A stretch of DNA of 64,000 nucleotides from Capillidium heterosporum (Eukaryota > Entomophthoromycota > Entomophthoromycetes > Entomophthorales > Capillidiaceae), in NCBI GenBank assembly GCA_016630905.1, contig WBMQ01000002.1, forward strand, positions 2,728,001-2,792,000, read 5' to 3'. Shown piece after piece: positions 49,066 to 61,547 of this stretch; position 1 is the stretch's first letter; each line of letters starts with the position of its first letter. The notes under the pieces were generated by a model that saw only the letters and a program-made list of their open reading frames with translations, was not told where the DNA came from and made no database searches. The translations under genes and the position numbers were made by a program.

Positions 49066-50624
49066 ATGACAACTACCGTAGAAGACGCCTACAGTTAAAG
49101 AGAAAGGTAGCCACGACCTCAGCTCCAGTATCGAGGATGCTGATATTACCTTCACGGAAGCTGAGGAACGTAAGCTTATCCGGAAACTCGACTTCAAATT
49201 GATCCCCTACCTCTGCCTTCTCTACATGTTCTCCTTCCTAGATCGCGTCAACATAGGTTTCGCTAGACTGTACGGTTTAGAAGGTGACTTACAGCTTACT
49301 CCTAGCCAGTACTCGTGGACTCTATCCATCTTCTTCATCGGTTATGTGTTAGTTCGAAATCCCCTCCAACTTGATGATGAAAAGGGTAAGCCCCCCAATT
49401 TGGATCTGTAGGATCATGTTGACAGTGGGGTGCCATCACCATGTGCTTGGCGGCCTGCCATAGCTTTGCAGCTTTGATATCTGCGAGATTCTTCTTGGGT
49501 GTTGCCGAGGCTGGGTAAGTTTCAAGTTTTGTAAAGGATAGTACGGTTACTAACTTTTGTTTCATAGGCTATTCCCCGGTATCATCTTCTACCTGAGTTT
49601 TTGGTACACGCGCAAGGAGCAGGGAGTACGTATCGCCTTTTTCTTTTCGGCTTCATCTTTGGCAGGGGCCTTCGGTGGTCTTATCAGTTATGTTATCAAC
49701 TTTATCGATGGGGCTGCTGGCTTGAAAGGCTGGCAATGGATCTTCATCTTGGAGGGAATGCCTACCGTCATTTTAGGGTTTACTACTTAGTAAGCTTAAT
49801 TTTTGAAATTTTTTACTAATTGTGTCGCTAGTTTCATCATGCCTGGTCATCCTAAAGATGCCAAGTGGTTGACGCCTAGGGAAAAAGCCTTTTTGAATCA
49901 AAGATTGATCGCCGACCACGTCGAAGTTGAAAGTAAAAAGTTCGACAAGGAGCAGTTCATCGAAGCGTTGACCGATTACAAGGTCTACCTCCACATGTTT
50001 TGTTACATCGGATTTGTATGTCCTTTATATTCTTTGGCTCTACTCCTGCCTACCATCATCAACGACCTAGGTTTCTCTAAAGTTCAGTCCATGCTGTTGA
50101 CCGTACCTCCCTACTTCATTGCCTTGTTCGTTACCGTTGGTACCGGCTACAACAGTGATCGTGTAATGGAGCGTGGATACCACACAATTACTGCTGCTTT
50201 AATCGCTATGGTTGGTTTTATAACTTTGGTATCGACCCAAAGCATCGGTGGCAGATATGCAGCCGTCATTATCGCCGTCATTGGTATTGCTACCTGCCTA
50301 CCTCCCAGTTTAAGTTGGTCCAACAACAATATGAGGGGATCTACTAAGGCGGCCACCACCTCAGCTATGATCATCGGGTTCGGTAACATCGGTGGTATCA
50401 TCTCGGGTCAATTCTATAGGACAACTGAAGCTCCCTTTTACATCCCCAGTCATTCAACCAACATTGCCTTCTTAGCTTTGACAGTTGTTACTGCTGCTCT
50501 GTTAAAGTGGAGGTATGGTGTTGAAAATAAGAAATTGGATGCCGCTGAGGGTGTGAACAGTAGCTTCGATGATGCTACTACTATCGATCCCAACCAGCCT
50601 AAGAAGTTCAGGTACATACTCTAG
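49066..50624 (+). CDS. MFS transporter, anion:cation symporter-like, three exons, three apparent +1 frameshifts in exon 1
   Basis: Twelve-helix-type plasma-membrane carrier of the fungal allantoate/nicotinate permease group. Exons 49066-49514, 49568-49789 and 49832-50624. Landmarks: KLIPYLCLLYMFSFLDRVNIG with ARLYGLE, SIFFIGYVL, EIPSNLMMKR, PPIWICRIMLT, RFFLGVAEAG, LFPGIIFYLSFWYTRKEQGVR, GWQWIFILEGMP. Exons 2 and 3 are clean. Exon 1 needs a +1 step near 49079-49100, near 49349-49354, and near 49424-49431. With these the protein is 486 residues, exactly in phase with both introns and of normal family size. Either a recently damaged gene or a locally poor consensus. Substrate unknown. Confidence 0.8.
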
Positions 50625-53029
50625 ATTTACAATGTCTTGGGCTCCATTTGGATTTGTAAACTAACTTTTTTACCCTCTATACTTTTCGAACTACCTGTTG
50701 AACGAATGGTTTATGTTGAATATCTTTTTTATTAATAAACTCTACTTTATCTTTTTACCATTGTGCCTATCTTGAGCTACTAGCACGGTATATTTTTAGT
50801 TTATATACTATGCTGTAACTAATATAGCTTTATTTGGCCAATTCTATACTTCAAACTATATGTGCTGTTTTGAAATTGTAGTCTAATCCATTTGTAACAT
50901 GTTTTACAAATGAAGGAATCGACTTGTAATGGTTTATATTGAACTAAGGTTATATATATAACTATTACTCTTTCCACAACTCTACTTCATATCACCTTCC
51001 TTAATTTGTAGCTTTTATCAGGAATTTATAGTAGCTATCAATAGAATATATTGAAATAAAATATCTATTAGTGTTGATCTGTGTTACCAATTAACACTTG
51101 TTCCAAATCGGAGAAGGGCTTGTATCTTCAAGTAACCTGGATCGTTTGGTTTAGATCCGACAAAGTTAGAGTTCAGAGACTGGTTTGAAAAGATCTTTCT
51201 AAACTTTGTAGAACTCCAACCAAGGCTATCTGCCAATACTAATTGCAAATTTATCAAATCAGGCAATAATATTCTTAGCCTTATAATTTATTCAATCTCT
51301 ATAAGCTATTTTCTTTAGTTAGAAAGGATTTCAATTAAATTTGAACAAAAGCTCCTAACTTGAAATTGTTTAGTTAGCTTTCATTATGTCAATTAAGCTT
51401 GACAAAGTAAAAGATGAGCTTGAATGGTAAATTTCTATAAAAAAATCTACAAGAGTATTTGGGACGACTGAAAGAGCAAGTATGGTAGGATTTGACGAAG
51501 TAGTGTTCAGTAGAGGAAGTATTGGGTTGTAAGTAGTAGCTTTATTTAGAGTTCAACAGCAAGTACGACAGTACAATTGTGAATTCCAACCCAATATAAA
51601 ATTTATCAGTTGCAAAGAAACAGTAACTTGAGTCAATAAGTGTATCCTTGATCAAATTTAAATAGAATCGAGTATTATGGTGAACTAAAATGCTCATGAG
51701 ATAACTGATGATTTGTTTCCGTTTCTGAAATGTATAAATATGGAGGGATAGATAGCTAAAAAGCGATTTAGTAGTGAGTTTCAGATTGTAGGAATCCTAG
51801 AATCTAACATATAGGCTTAATTTTACTTATGCTTTGAAAAAGGTAACTATTTTCATATATGTGTTTGCTTGTACATATATTCAATTTAGCTATGATGTCC
51901 AACTTTTAATATTAATTGAAGTGCCTTTGATGAATCTAATAAAATACCAATAAGTCGACCACCGTACACATATTTTATATCTCCCTTTTAAAAAGGAAAC
52001 TCTTATTGATATATTTCTTAGTTGAACAGTTTTAATAAATAGTTGCTTTTTTATTGATTAAGAAAACTTCATTTGTTGTAAACGATAAAAAATATTAAGA
52101 TTGCTAGATGCAAAGCATTTTAACTATAAGCGCATTTATACAGGCAATAGCCACAGTAGTTTATATATGTGTTTTTAGATTAAATTCTTAAATAGATAGC
52201 TGGTGCTTTTTTATATTTGCCCATAGGTTCAAACTCTACAGTTTCCTTTTATCGTTAGTTTGTTGATCCGTCTACCTAAATTTGAAATATGTAGAGTTGT
52301 ATCAACATAGTGAGCTACCCTCATATTCCTTAATACATTCAGCTTTTATTCTATCTCACCTACTTTTGTAAATTCTTAGTCCTATTTGCAAGACAATGCT
52401 ACCCCCAACAAATTAAACCAGTACATGTTGGTGATTACTATGGCTACAAAATTTGTCTTGGAGAAGTTATCATATATTCCACCTGTTCTTCAGTTAGATA
52501 TTCGATCTTTTTCATGAGACTATCGCAGACACCTGGTATCTTCAGACTTGTGCAGTTTATCCAAGACTCTCCAGATCAACGTGGTCTTCAACTGATTCTT
52601 AACCCACTAGATTAGCCAAACTGAAATCTAATTAGATCTCTCACTGACTGCAGCTTTGGTCCATGCGTTTGACAGCCTCTTCATGCTTGCTGGACTGCCC
52701 AAAGGTATTCAAGATATGCTAATATCTGTCCAATCCATTTAATCTTCCATTCGAATTCACTTTGTTGGTGATAACCAAGGAAAAATTACAAAGCAATCCA
52801 CATTCCATGAATTCAATAGTATCTTTGCCATGTTTGCCGCTGCAGTATTTATAGTTTTATTTTTGCAAAATTGCTTTCACATATGCATAACTACTTGTGT
52901 AAAGTTGCGTACCGCCTTAGTGACGGCTATCTGCCAGAAAGCCTCGAAAACTAGTTCTAAAATCAGCTAGATCCATTCAGCTAAAGAGAGCGCAAACCAC
53001 ATGAGCGTTGATATCCAAAAGTTATAGGG
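50625..53029. other. Intergenic region, possibly with the eroded front of an ABC transporter gene
   Basis: AT-rich to about 52300. From about 52500 scattered open pieces on the + strand may be eroded membrane-domain sequence of the ABCC relic that follows, but none is secure. Confidence 0.4.
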
Positions 53030-54425
53030 TATATGTGACTATATCCATATAATTTGAGGTAGGGTTTTCAATACTACCATTGTCCTAACCCTGCTTTGGG
53101 GTGATTTTTTAGCGTTTTCTTGATTATACCCATCAACACTTTCATCAGATTTCATGTCGCTCTACGATTTATCTACTTGTATATCCAGCGATACTATATT
53201 GGAGTCCCTGGAGTGAAGCAGTTGAATTCTATGTACATCTTCCTTATCTTTTCTTACTTTAAGGAAACGATCGACTATGTCATCTCAATCCAAGTCTATC
53301 ACTAATAGCCTCAATGTATCGCTACCAGCTTCAACCAATAGGATATAAACTTTAAGACCTACCACTCTTTCACAACTTTAAGCCGTTGGCTAGTGTTATT
53401 TCTGGAGTTTATTGATCCCACTCTATTATCCATCTTAACCTTGCACCTGGAGATCAAGGCTGACAAGGATATCGTCGGTCACATACACTTTAAACATCTA
53501 CATATATATATAGCGACATAAAAGGCAATATCGTATCCATGAAACAAGCCAAGAGGTACAATGAACTATCCTTGAAAATATCCTACGATTCTACTTAGTC
53601 TACAGTTGATAAAAGCCCCAAGCTTATCCAGTTGAATTTCAAAGTAAACTTTAAAAAAGTTGGCATTGCACTTATAGAATGGCCTAGAACTGATATCATC
53701 GAAATAAAAGCACTTCACTCGGTAGCAAACATATTTGAATCTAGTTCATAAAGACGTCAGCTTGTACATCAGATCTCAGTAGAAAGTGAGTATAGTATAT
53801 GTGATACCAGTGAGTCTTTGTTGATTAACTCTATTTCGCATCTTGGAAGCTACTTCAGAATTTATTCTGATTGATGTGGTTGATATTTCCAAGTCGATTT
53901 TACAAGACCAAAGATACCAGATCTCTATTATCCCTCAGGACTTAGTACTATTCACAAGTACCTTGAGATATAACCTGAACCTCTTTGAAGCTATGGGCGA
54001 TATTGGTCTATGAAAGGCTTTGAATCATACCAACCTACGAGAGTATGTTCAAGATGTGGACTGTAAGTTGAATGCTACTGTAGCTCAAGGTAAATTAGAT
54101 TTTGCAGCAACAGTTGTTAAATTAACCTTATTTTAATAAGCAGTAGTAATTTTTTAGTCGATCAACGATAGCTAATCTGCCTAGTTTGTGTCCTTCTCTG
54201 TAAATCATCGGTATTAGTCTTGGATGAAGCTACCACCGTCATAGACTATATATCAGGCTTTCAATCACTGTACCGGTTTGATAATCACTCACCGTATTAA
54301 TACAGTTGTGAATGAGGATCGTATATTGGCCTTGAATAAGAGCAGGATCGCTGAGTTTGATCGTCTAGAGATGCTTTTTCAACGGAATAGATCTATTTCC
54401 TATGGATTAGCTAGAGGCTGATATT
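53030..54425 (+). pseudogene. ABCC (MRP-type) transporter pseudogene, second half
   Basis: Host-gene relic of a full ABCC transporter. In order along + are: a TMD2 piece (RFIYLYIQRYYIGVPGVKQL, where functional genes have FY..RFYV..SRQLKRLE), a degenerate Walker A region (KKVGIALIE..), a clear NBD2 stretch at about 53850-54010 (LIDVVDISKSILQDQ, then ISIIPQDLVLFTSTLRYNLNLFE), the signature/Walker B area near 54180-54240 (LVLDEATTVIDY), and the H-loop to C terminus (RILALNKSRIAEFDRLEML, near 54330). Many stops and frame changes separate them, Walker A is ruined, and the first half is not recognisable. Confidence 0.82.
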
Positions 54426-55244
54426 GTTTGTAAAGTTAAATCACAAGTTCTTGCTTTTCGTATCGGATTGAAGGTTGGAATTCAAAGGTTATGAAAGTAT
54501 GGGTTGTATAGATTTATTAGCTATCACCGTTTTAAAATAGATTTATATATCTGTGGATGTAAAATTGAAGCTAATGTATTCAACTAAAATACCTTTATTG
54601 CGTCGTATGTTCAGACAAATTATATATTTTCAAAATATTTCGATCACTGTTCAAAGTTGGTTTTTATCTTTCAGCATTAAAAATGTCGATGGATGTAAGC
54701 ACCGAAAATAAAGTCGCTTTCCAAAAGGTCGAATCGCCTTTATCTATATCCTGAGATCTGATAGCTATTTTATCAACGACTCCAACATCACAAGCTCAAA
54801 AAGTTTATCGTAGGCGTAAAGGAGCACCATACTATTTTGCATCATCTTCAAATTTGAAATCTCCAACTCTGAGTCACTTCAACAAAATTTACGAAAATTG
54901 GACCAATGATCTTGGTTGAACTTATCAATCAAATAAAATTTTGCATCGCAAAGATAAAGATCTAAATTTCAATGCTTACGGAAAATAGTTTGACCTAATA
55001 GGCGAACAGGTAGTCAGGCGATTGGCTAGAAATTTACAAATTCTACCCCTTATGAAAAACTATTAAACTCAGTTGACTTGGATGATATAGTTTACAACCT
55101 ATCTGATAATCAGATTCAACTGAGCTAAACTAAACTGGATCTCAAAATTGTACCCAAGTTTATAAAAGTGAGTTTTGGACTTAAACTCTACAACTGTTAC
55201 TCTTCTTACCAAAATATTTGAAAGAAACGACAAACTACAACAAG
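54426..55244. other. Intergenic, upstream of ISU1
   Basis: A short frame beginning MSMDVSTENK at about 54683 is broken after 23 codons and has no recognisable domain. Otherwise only the ISU1 TATA box. Confidence 0.5.
55161..55168 (+). promoter_or_regulatory. TATA box of ISU1
   Basis: TATAAAAG 84 nt upstream of ATG 55245. Confidence 0.5.
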
Positions 55245-55815
55245 ATGTTAGGACTATTGAAGTTGACAAAGCCCATTTTTGCTAGACAGATACCCTCCGT
55301 AGTTTCGGTCCGTAAGTACCACGAGAAGGTAACCACCATTTCTTAATTTTCCAAATGTACTAAAGCTTCCATTTATAGGTAATCGACCACTACGAACGAC
55401 CAAGAAACGTAGGCTCCTTGAACAAGAGTGACTTGGACGTAGGTACTGGATTGGTAGGTGCTCCCGCCTGCGGCGATGTTATGAAATTACAGATCCGCGT
55501 CGACGAGAAGAGTGGTAAGATCATCGAAGCTAAGTTCAAGACCTTTGGGTGCGGTTCGGCCATTGCCTCCTCTAGCTTCATGACCGAAGCCGTACAAGGT
55601 TTAACTTTGGACCAAGCCCTCCAGATCAAAAATACCCACATTGCTCAGGAACTTTGCCTACCTCCTGTCAAACTGCATTGCTCAAGTAACTTTTTATACT
55701 TTTCCAATTGGATTTTAATTGTTTTCTGTTGCGAATTTTAGTGTTGGCTGAAGACGCTATCCACTCTGCCATCAAAGATTACCAGAAGAAGCGGGCTATG
55801 AAGCAGAAGGAATAA
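55245..55815 (+). CDS. ISU1: Mitochondrial iron-sulfur cluster scaffold ISU1/ISCU, three exons, 154 aa
   Basis: Scaffold on which Nfs1, frataxin and ferredoxin build [2Fe-2S] clusters in the matrix. Exons 55245-55328, 55379-55685 and 55742-55815, in phase. Residues 1-25 are basic and hydrophobic, a mitochondrial presequence. Cluster ligands: Cys59 in GAPACGD (with Asp61), Cys86 in FGCGSAIASS, Cys129 in KLHCSMLAEDAI. The chaperone-binding LPPVK lies at 122-126. Length and all key residues match the eukaryotic family; no anomaly. Confidence 0.97.
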
Positions 55816-56840
55816 TTTTTAGAGATTTTTAGCTTATTTTATTCACCCCTTTTATACCGAGAACCTGATATTATACTATTGCAACGGTTCAAACCGATTC
55901 ATTTACGCTTAGGGGATCCAACGCTCTAAACCGTACTTTACCTTCACCTGCCATTTACGCTTCTATATTTCATATTAAATGGAAAAAGTTCAATTTAGCC
56001 TTTTGATATTCGAATGCCATACAAGGTATAGTTTGGATTTGTGTTTAATAAAATGTTATTTTGTCTTACTTTGGTTTGTAATTTTAAAGATCTTTAGATT
56101 CGATACGATACGTACAATACTTTCGACCATTTAAAGCATATTGTGCATCTAATAATTTCTATTATAGCCCACTTTGTTTACTATTTTATACTTTTACATT
56201 TATATACAGATATATACTATTTATTTAGTAATATAGAATGCATTCGCTTGACTCATTTTAAAACATATCTGCCATTCAGCTTCAAAGTCTTTTTGTGCTT
56301 ATCAGGTGTTGTTGAATCTAATGTTCAAAATATACCGATGAATAAAGCTTACTATTGACACTAAGTAGTGAACCATATATTATCAATATGGTATCTAGTA
56401 AATACAATTAAAGATACAGTCGTTGGATATACAAATAACCTAATTTGTACATATGGCTTAAATATAAATAAATATCTTATATTATCAATTATTAATGGTT
56501 GTTTTGGACAATATCAAAAACGGGATACTTTTCAAACCATATCAATAGTATAAAGCTGCTACTGAATTGCTTCTATATTCCTATCAGGTATTATCGGAGT
56601 CAACCTTGAAGTCAGTAAGGGCAGTAGTATCCATATCTGGTAAAATATTTTTAAAGGTAGGTAACTGAGAGCCACTTGAGGTGGAAAGAATTAAAATTAG
56701 CTAAATTATGATAACAAATATGTTAGAGTTTTAGCCAACAGTTTGGACAAACTATTTGATCAAATTGCGTAGACTTTTCACTACAAAGTTTAGTGTCGTT
56801 TCAAGATTCCATTTTCCAGTTTTCCAAAATTACAAAACAA
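55816..56840. other. Intergenic between ISU1 and BZZ1
   Basis: AT-rich, nothing recognised. The BZZ1 frame is open upstream of its ATG but without another ATG. Confidence 0.6.
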
Positions 56841-59331
56841 ATGAGTGGTGCGGAAGCTTCGACATTCGGAGCCTCATTAAGCAAAGATCAGCTGCCAGTG
56901 GTATCCCAACTTTTAACCGAAGGTATAAGTTTCTTGAGTGAGTTTCGTGAGTTCATCAAGGAGAAGGCTTCCATCGAAAGAGAATACTCAACAAAGCTGG
57001 ACAATTTGGTGAAGAAATTTAAAAGGAGTAAAAGCTTCAACAGCATCCACAGAGCTACCAATAACAACAACAACGATCCCTACTCACCAAACCACAGTAG
57101 AAATGTCTCGTTGGATACCAGTAGTTTAGCTAATCTATCACTAAAGGATGGTTCTTCAGAAACTGGGTTGAGTTTGGACCCTGAATTTAGGTAATTATTC
57201 CTTATATCTATTTTATGTTTCTAAAGCTATGCCTCTTTATAGCACCGTTTTAGCTGGGATAAAAAGCCTGTTGATGGAGACGGAAGGTTTAGCTCAGGAT
57301 AAATTTCAACTTTCCGAGCAGTTAAACAACTCCATTGTTGAACCATTAAAGGCGACTATAACAAAGACTGAAGAAGCTCGGAAAAAAGTAACATTTTCAT
57401 TATTGTGGATTTTAAGATATATTAACAGTTCTTTAACAGTACATAGGCCTTTGCCAAAAAGATGACGGAGGAGCGGGACAAATTTTACCAGGAAAAGGAT
57501 AAGGTAGGCTATTGGCTATAAATTATAAGATACTTACAATAGAGCGTAGGCTAAGTTGAAGTATGAGGAAAGTTGTCAGGAGGTGCAAAATTTGATAATC
57601 AAGCAGGAAAAGACGTTAGAGGTCAAGTCGTTGGATAAATTGAAGAAGCAGTATTTCCAAGAAGTTATTGATAGGAATAACAACAAGGTGAATTTCCAAA
57701 TGCTTGGCAGTATACTTATTTCTGATTTGATTCTATAGAATCTCTACATTTTAGCCGTTGAAGTTGCTAACGCTCAGAAGCGTAAGCACTACGAGGAAGA
57801 TATACCCCAGCTGTTTGATGTAAATTTATAACCATAGCTTTTACTAAGTTTTAGCATCTGCAAGGGTTGAATGAGGGTTGGCAACTCTTTTTGAAGCAGA
57901 GTTGGCAGAAGCTAAGTCAAATTGAACTAGCTCAACTCTCGGAAGGTAAGCGCAGGGTCGAGAACTTCAATTTTGTAGCTGACAAGGTGGATTGCAAGTC
58001 GGAGTCGGAGAATTTTATAAAATGTCACCCCGCTAGTTTCAATTTACCTATCGATTTCAAGTTCCTAACCTACCCCGATTTCCAAGAGGATGTAGTTTCA
58101 CCTCACTCTCCCACCCATATTAACCACCATATTTCTATTCAAACATGTAGGATCAAATCATCCAGGAAGATTCCAGCCGCATGTACCTGCTAAACCTCCT
58201 GCAAAAGTCGGAAAATCAACTTGCTGATCTGGATAGCGACTTTAACAACCAAACCAAGACGCTGACCAGTCTTGAAAACTTACTAAAAGCCTACTTGGAA
58301 AATCCTTCGTTAGGAGACAGTGAAGAAGTTCGTCAGAACCTCTTCCAAACTTTCACCGATTTGACCTTGCTATCCAATACCAAATCTCAACTGGAAGTTC
58401 AGGTTAGCTATCTGAAGTCCAACTTGAACAACCTAGATTTGGGTGATAGTAAGAATCACAAGTTCAAGGGGTACAGTTTCACCTTACCTACCACCTGTGA
58501 CTTCTGTGATACTACGATCTGGGGTTTATCGAGACACGGGTTCACTTGTCAAGGTAAACTTTTTAAAGTTTCAATCTGCTAGAACTAGAGATTTTTAACT
58601 TTTAGACTGCGGGTACAACTGCCACAGCAAATGTGAATTAAAGGTTCCACCCGCTTGCTCCAGTTCAAAGAAGGGAGCAAAGACTATTCGAGGTACCAAC
58701 TTACAAAATCTCAACACGTTGGCCGGTAACTTTTGCATCTGTTTTAAATTCCAAATCATTTAATCATATTATAGATAAGACGGCCCCCTTCCTTAAGAAC
58801 AAAACTTCGTCCAATCCATCCAGCCGTCAACCGTTACCCCAATCCTTCACAACCCCTGAAGCAACCCCCGATCTCAACCAGCCTGCTCCAGTCCAAGTCG
58901 AAGCTGATACCGAAAGGACTTCAACCCCGACGACCTATACTCAGGCCCAAGCCCAAACTCCACTGCGTCAAGTAGTCGTTCTTTATGACTACAATGGCAA
59001 CGCCGAGGACGGAGAACTTACTGTAACAGAGGGCCAAGTCCTCAACCTATTGGAAGAAGATGATGGTTCCGGTTGGATCAAGGTGCACTACGACCAGTTT
59101 GAAGGTTTGATCCCCACCTCTTACGTCGACTTTTTGGAAATGGAAGGTCAACCCCAGTACCCTCAAGCCAGAGCGCTGTACGACTTTGAGGCACGAACTG
59201 CCGAGGAGTTGACATTGCGGGAAGGAGACACTATTTTGGTGTTAGATCTAGAGTTTATGGATGGATGGTACTTTGGTCAAATTGAAGAAAGGACCGGCCA
59301 GTTCCCAGCTAATTATGTAGAGTTGGTATAG
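56841..59331 (+). CDS. BZZ1: BZZ1-like F-BAR/C1/SH3/SH3 actin regulator, nine exons, 695 aa
   Basis: Binds curved membrane at endocytic sites and activates WASP/Arp2/3 through its SH3 domains. Exons 56841-57190, 57243-57387, 57447-57503, 57550-57687, 57739-57819, 57855-58091, 58151-58553, 58606-58725, 58775-59331; 2088 nt, in phase. The F-BAR/FCH region runs about 10-270 (QLPVVSQLLTEGISFLSEF, IEREYSTKLDNLVKKF, YILAVEVANAQKRKHY). A coiled stretch follows to about 430. The C1 zinc finger is at about 439-490 (HKFKGYSF, CDFC, HGFTCQDCGYNCHSKC). A Pro/Thr-rich linker leads to SH3 domains at about 575-631 (VVVLYDYNGNAEDGELTV) and 640-695 (ARALYDFEARTAEELTLREGD). Start ATG 56841 (MSGAEAS). Domain order is that of fungal Bzz1. 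Confidence 0.94.
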
Positions 59332-60432
59332 CTTTGATGGTCAAGTTGGAGTAAATGTTAATAAATGGGTAGCTAAAGTGCTTTTTTTGGATGCTGTGCT
59401 TATAATGTTTTTCTAGTAATTAAAGTAACAGTTTTAATAAAATATATTCCAAGCTTATGTGGCTTGATAACAACCATGCTAATTCATAAAATTTACTCAT
59501 ATGGTAAAAGTAAAAACCTATTTTTTCCAAAGGTTTGAGTCATAAGGGTGAGAATATATTAAAACAATGTACGAACCTTAGTACCTCTCTATATATGCAC
59601 ATTTATTTACAGTAGAATACACCAGCCTTGAAACTTTTAGCACTGGGCGTTTCTAAAACATACGTAGTTCTTAAAGAGCTCATAAGTTCCTAAAAATGGT
59701 TTTGAGTTGGAGTTCTATCTACACATGCCACAGCTCATTATTTCAATTATACATAAACTAAAAAGTAAACGATGAGTCGGAATTACTTTTATCATTCAAA
59801 AATTGGCTATGCTGGTAGGTTTGTTAATTCACCTTCAATTTGGCAAGGTTCTAAAAGTGTCCACTGTCATTCCTAAAGTTCACTATTAAAGTGGAGGGAG
59901 ATACGTGTACAAAATGGGTATGGATATTTAAAGTAAACTAAAGATATATCTAACTTTATATACACTTTATTGAAGAATTACAACCCTAATCATATGGATA
60001 GACTTTCACTTAACAAGCCGTTTCCTACTAATAAAAACATACTTACATTTATAAATGAAGGCCGAGTCTGATGTTGGCTGGTTATCCAACATATATTACT
60101 GTAAGTACAAATTTCCTTTGAAATAGATCCTTTTATCGAATTCCAAAACCAACTGCCGATTGAATGCAAAGCTATACTACTATAAATACAATTCAAAGTT
60201 ATTACAACTTTCCTCATTTCATTTTAGCATGGATATACTTTGTAAAATAAAAAGATAAATAATGATTTATAATATAGTTATCAAAAATATTTACCTTTTT
60301 AAATGTTGGAGATATTTACATGTTTCTAAATTATACCGTTGATAAAGGTCCTTGAGAAACAAACTTATGAGGCACTCAATACCAATCTAATAGCTACAAA
60401 TCCAATCCAACTCTTTTGATTAGGAAATTCCT
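59332..60432. other. Intergenic, AT-rich
   Basis: 1.1 kb between convergent BZZ1 (+) and the small membrane-protein gene (-). Nothing recognised. Confidence 0.6.
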
Positions 60433-61046
60433 TCACTTCAACATGAAAATCTTCTGTAATAGTTCAACAAACTAAATTAAAATTAATCAATGCATAATCC
60501 CAGCTTATCTAAAATGCTTACCTTCTCCGGATGCTCAAAGTACCTACATAGTTTAAAAAGTACATTCAATAAAAGTTAAAGAAGTAAAACTTACGATGCA
60601 CTCAGCAATAGCATAATGGCTATAAATCCAATACTCAAACTGATACTCAACAAAACCCAAGTCCTACGAAAGCTTTCTGGTTTGGTAGTCTTTATCAAAC
60701 ATGCGTTCAACAACCAAAAGGGTGGGAAACAGCACCCTAAGCAACATAACAGCAGGTTGATACTAAAGATGGGTTCATCTTCACCTTGCGGTTCTAAATA
60801 ATATAGAACTTCAGTTCGATAATCTAAACTTTCGTTGGAGCTGTGGCTGAGTTGGTCAAAGTCAAGTAAAGGATCGCTATGTTCAATGTCTAAAAAGTTG
60901 GAAGTGGTGGAAGGTAGTCGGTTGGTTGGGTAAGTTACTATTATTGGAGCTATGTCGTTCAATGGGATAGAGGTAGTCTCTTCATTGCTATTTAAAGATT
61001 GTTGGTAGCTAGGTAATAGGTTAGGTTCAGTTGGACTTTGACTCAT
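60433..61046 (-). CDS. Hypothetical two-TM protein with disordered N terminus, about 164 aa
   Basis: Main exon 61046-60595 encodes a Ser/Thr/Pro/Asn-rich N-terminal half (to about residue 92) and two hydrophobic segments at about 95-115 (INLLLCCLGCCFPPFWLLNA) and 128-150 (WVLLSISLSIGFIAIMLLL). The Cys-rich first span, with CC..CC, suggests palmitoylation or membrane hairpin insertion. Two small exons are inferred from splice signals and phase, 60543-60522 and 60453-60433, ending at TGA; these are less certain. I do not recognise the family. It is transcribed divergently from the START-domain gene, sharing a promoter region of about 500 bp. Confidence 0.55.
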
Positions 61047-61547
61047 AGTGATTAGGTCGATATCTTCCTGAAGATAGGTGGCAGATCAAACGAAAACTTT
61101 GGAGTTGGATCGGTCAATAAAAGTCTCTTGTCGGTGGATTGATAAGTAAGGTTGGTTTGGGTTACGGCTTATCCTTCTGCAGATTTGCCAAAACGGACTT
61201 TTTGGGCCGATTTCAGGTTGGCTCCATTCCACCTTTCGTAAATTTGATTGCCTACTGTTCTGTAAAAGTGACTGAGCCAATCAGCTATTTCCATAAACAA
61301 GTATTTTTACGTTTTGATCAGTTGACATGAAAGCATTATAATTGGCCAATACAAGCTATTAAGATTGGCCAGGAAGGTATATTATTGGAGTGCTAGAGTT
61401 TGGTAATTGGTAGTTCTCATGCTCTTTGATCGAATGATACAATAAGGAAACTGCAATTTCCACAGAACTTGTATTTTGAACTTAGTGCCGATACTTTATG
61501 AGAAGTTGAAAGTTAGACACCTCTACCTTAGCCCAGCTGTACTTACT
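61047..61547. other. Divergent promoter region
   Basis: Shared upstream region of the small membrane-protein gene (-) and the START gene (+). Short open stretches on both strands around 61086-61330 lack recognisable domains. Confidence 0.5.
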
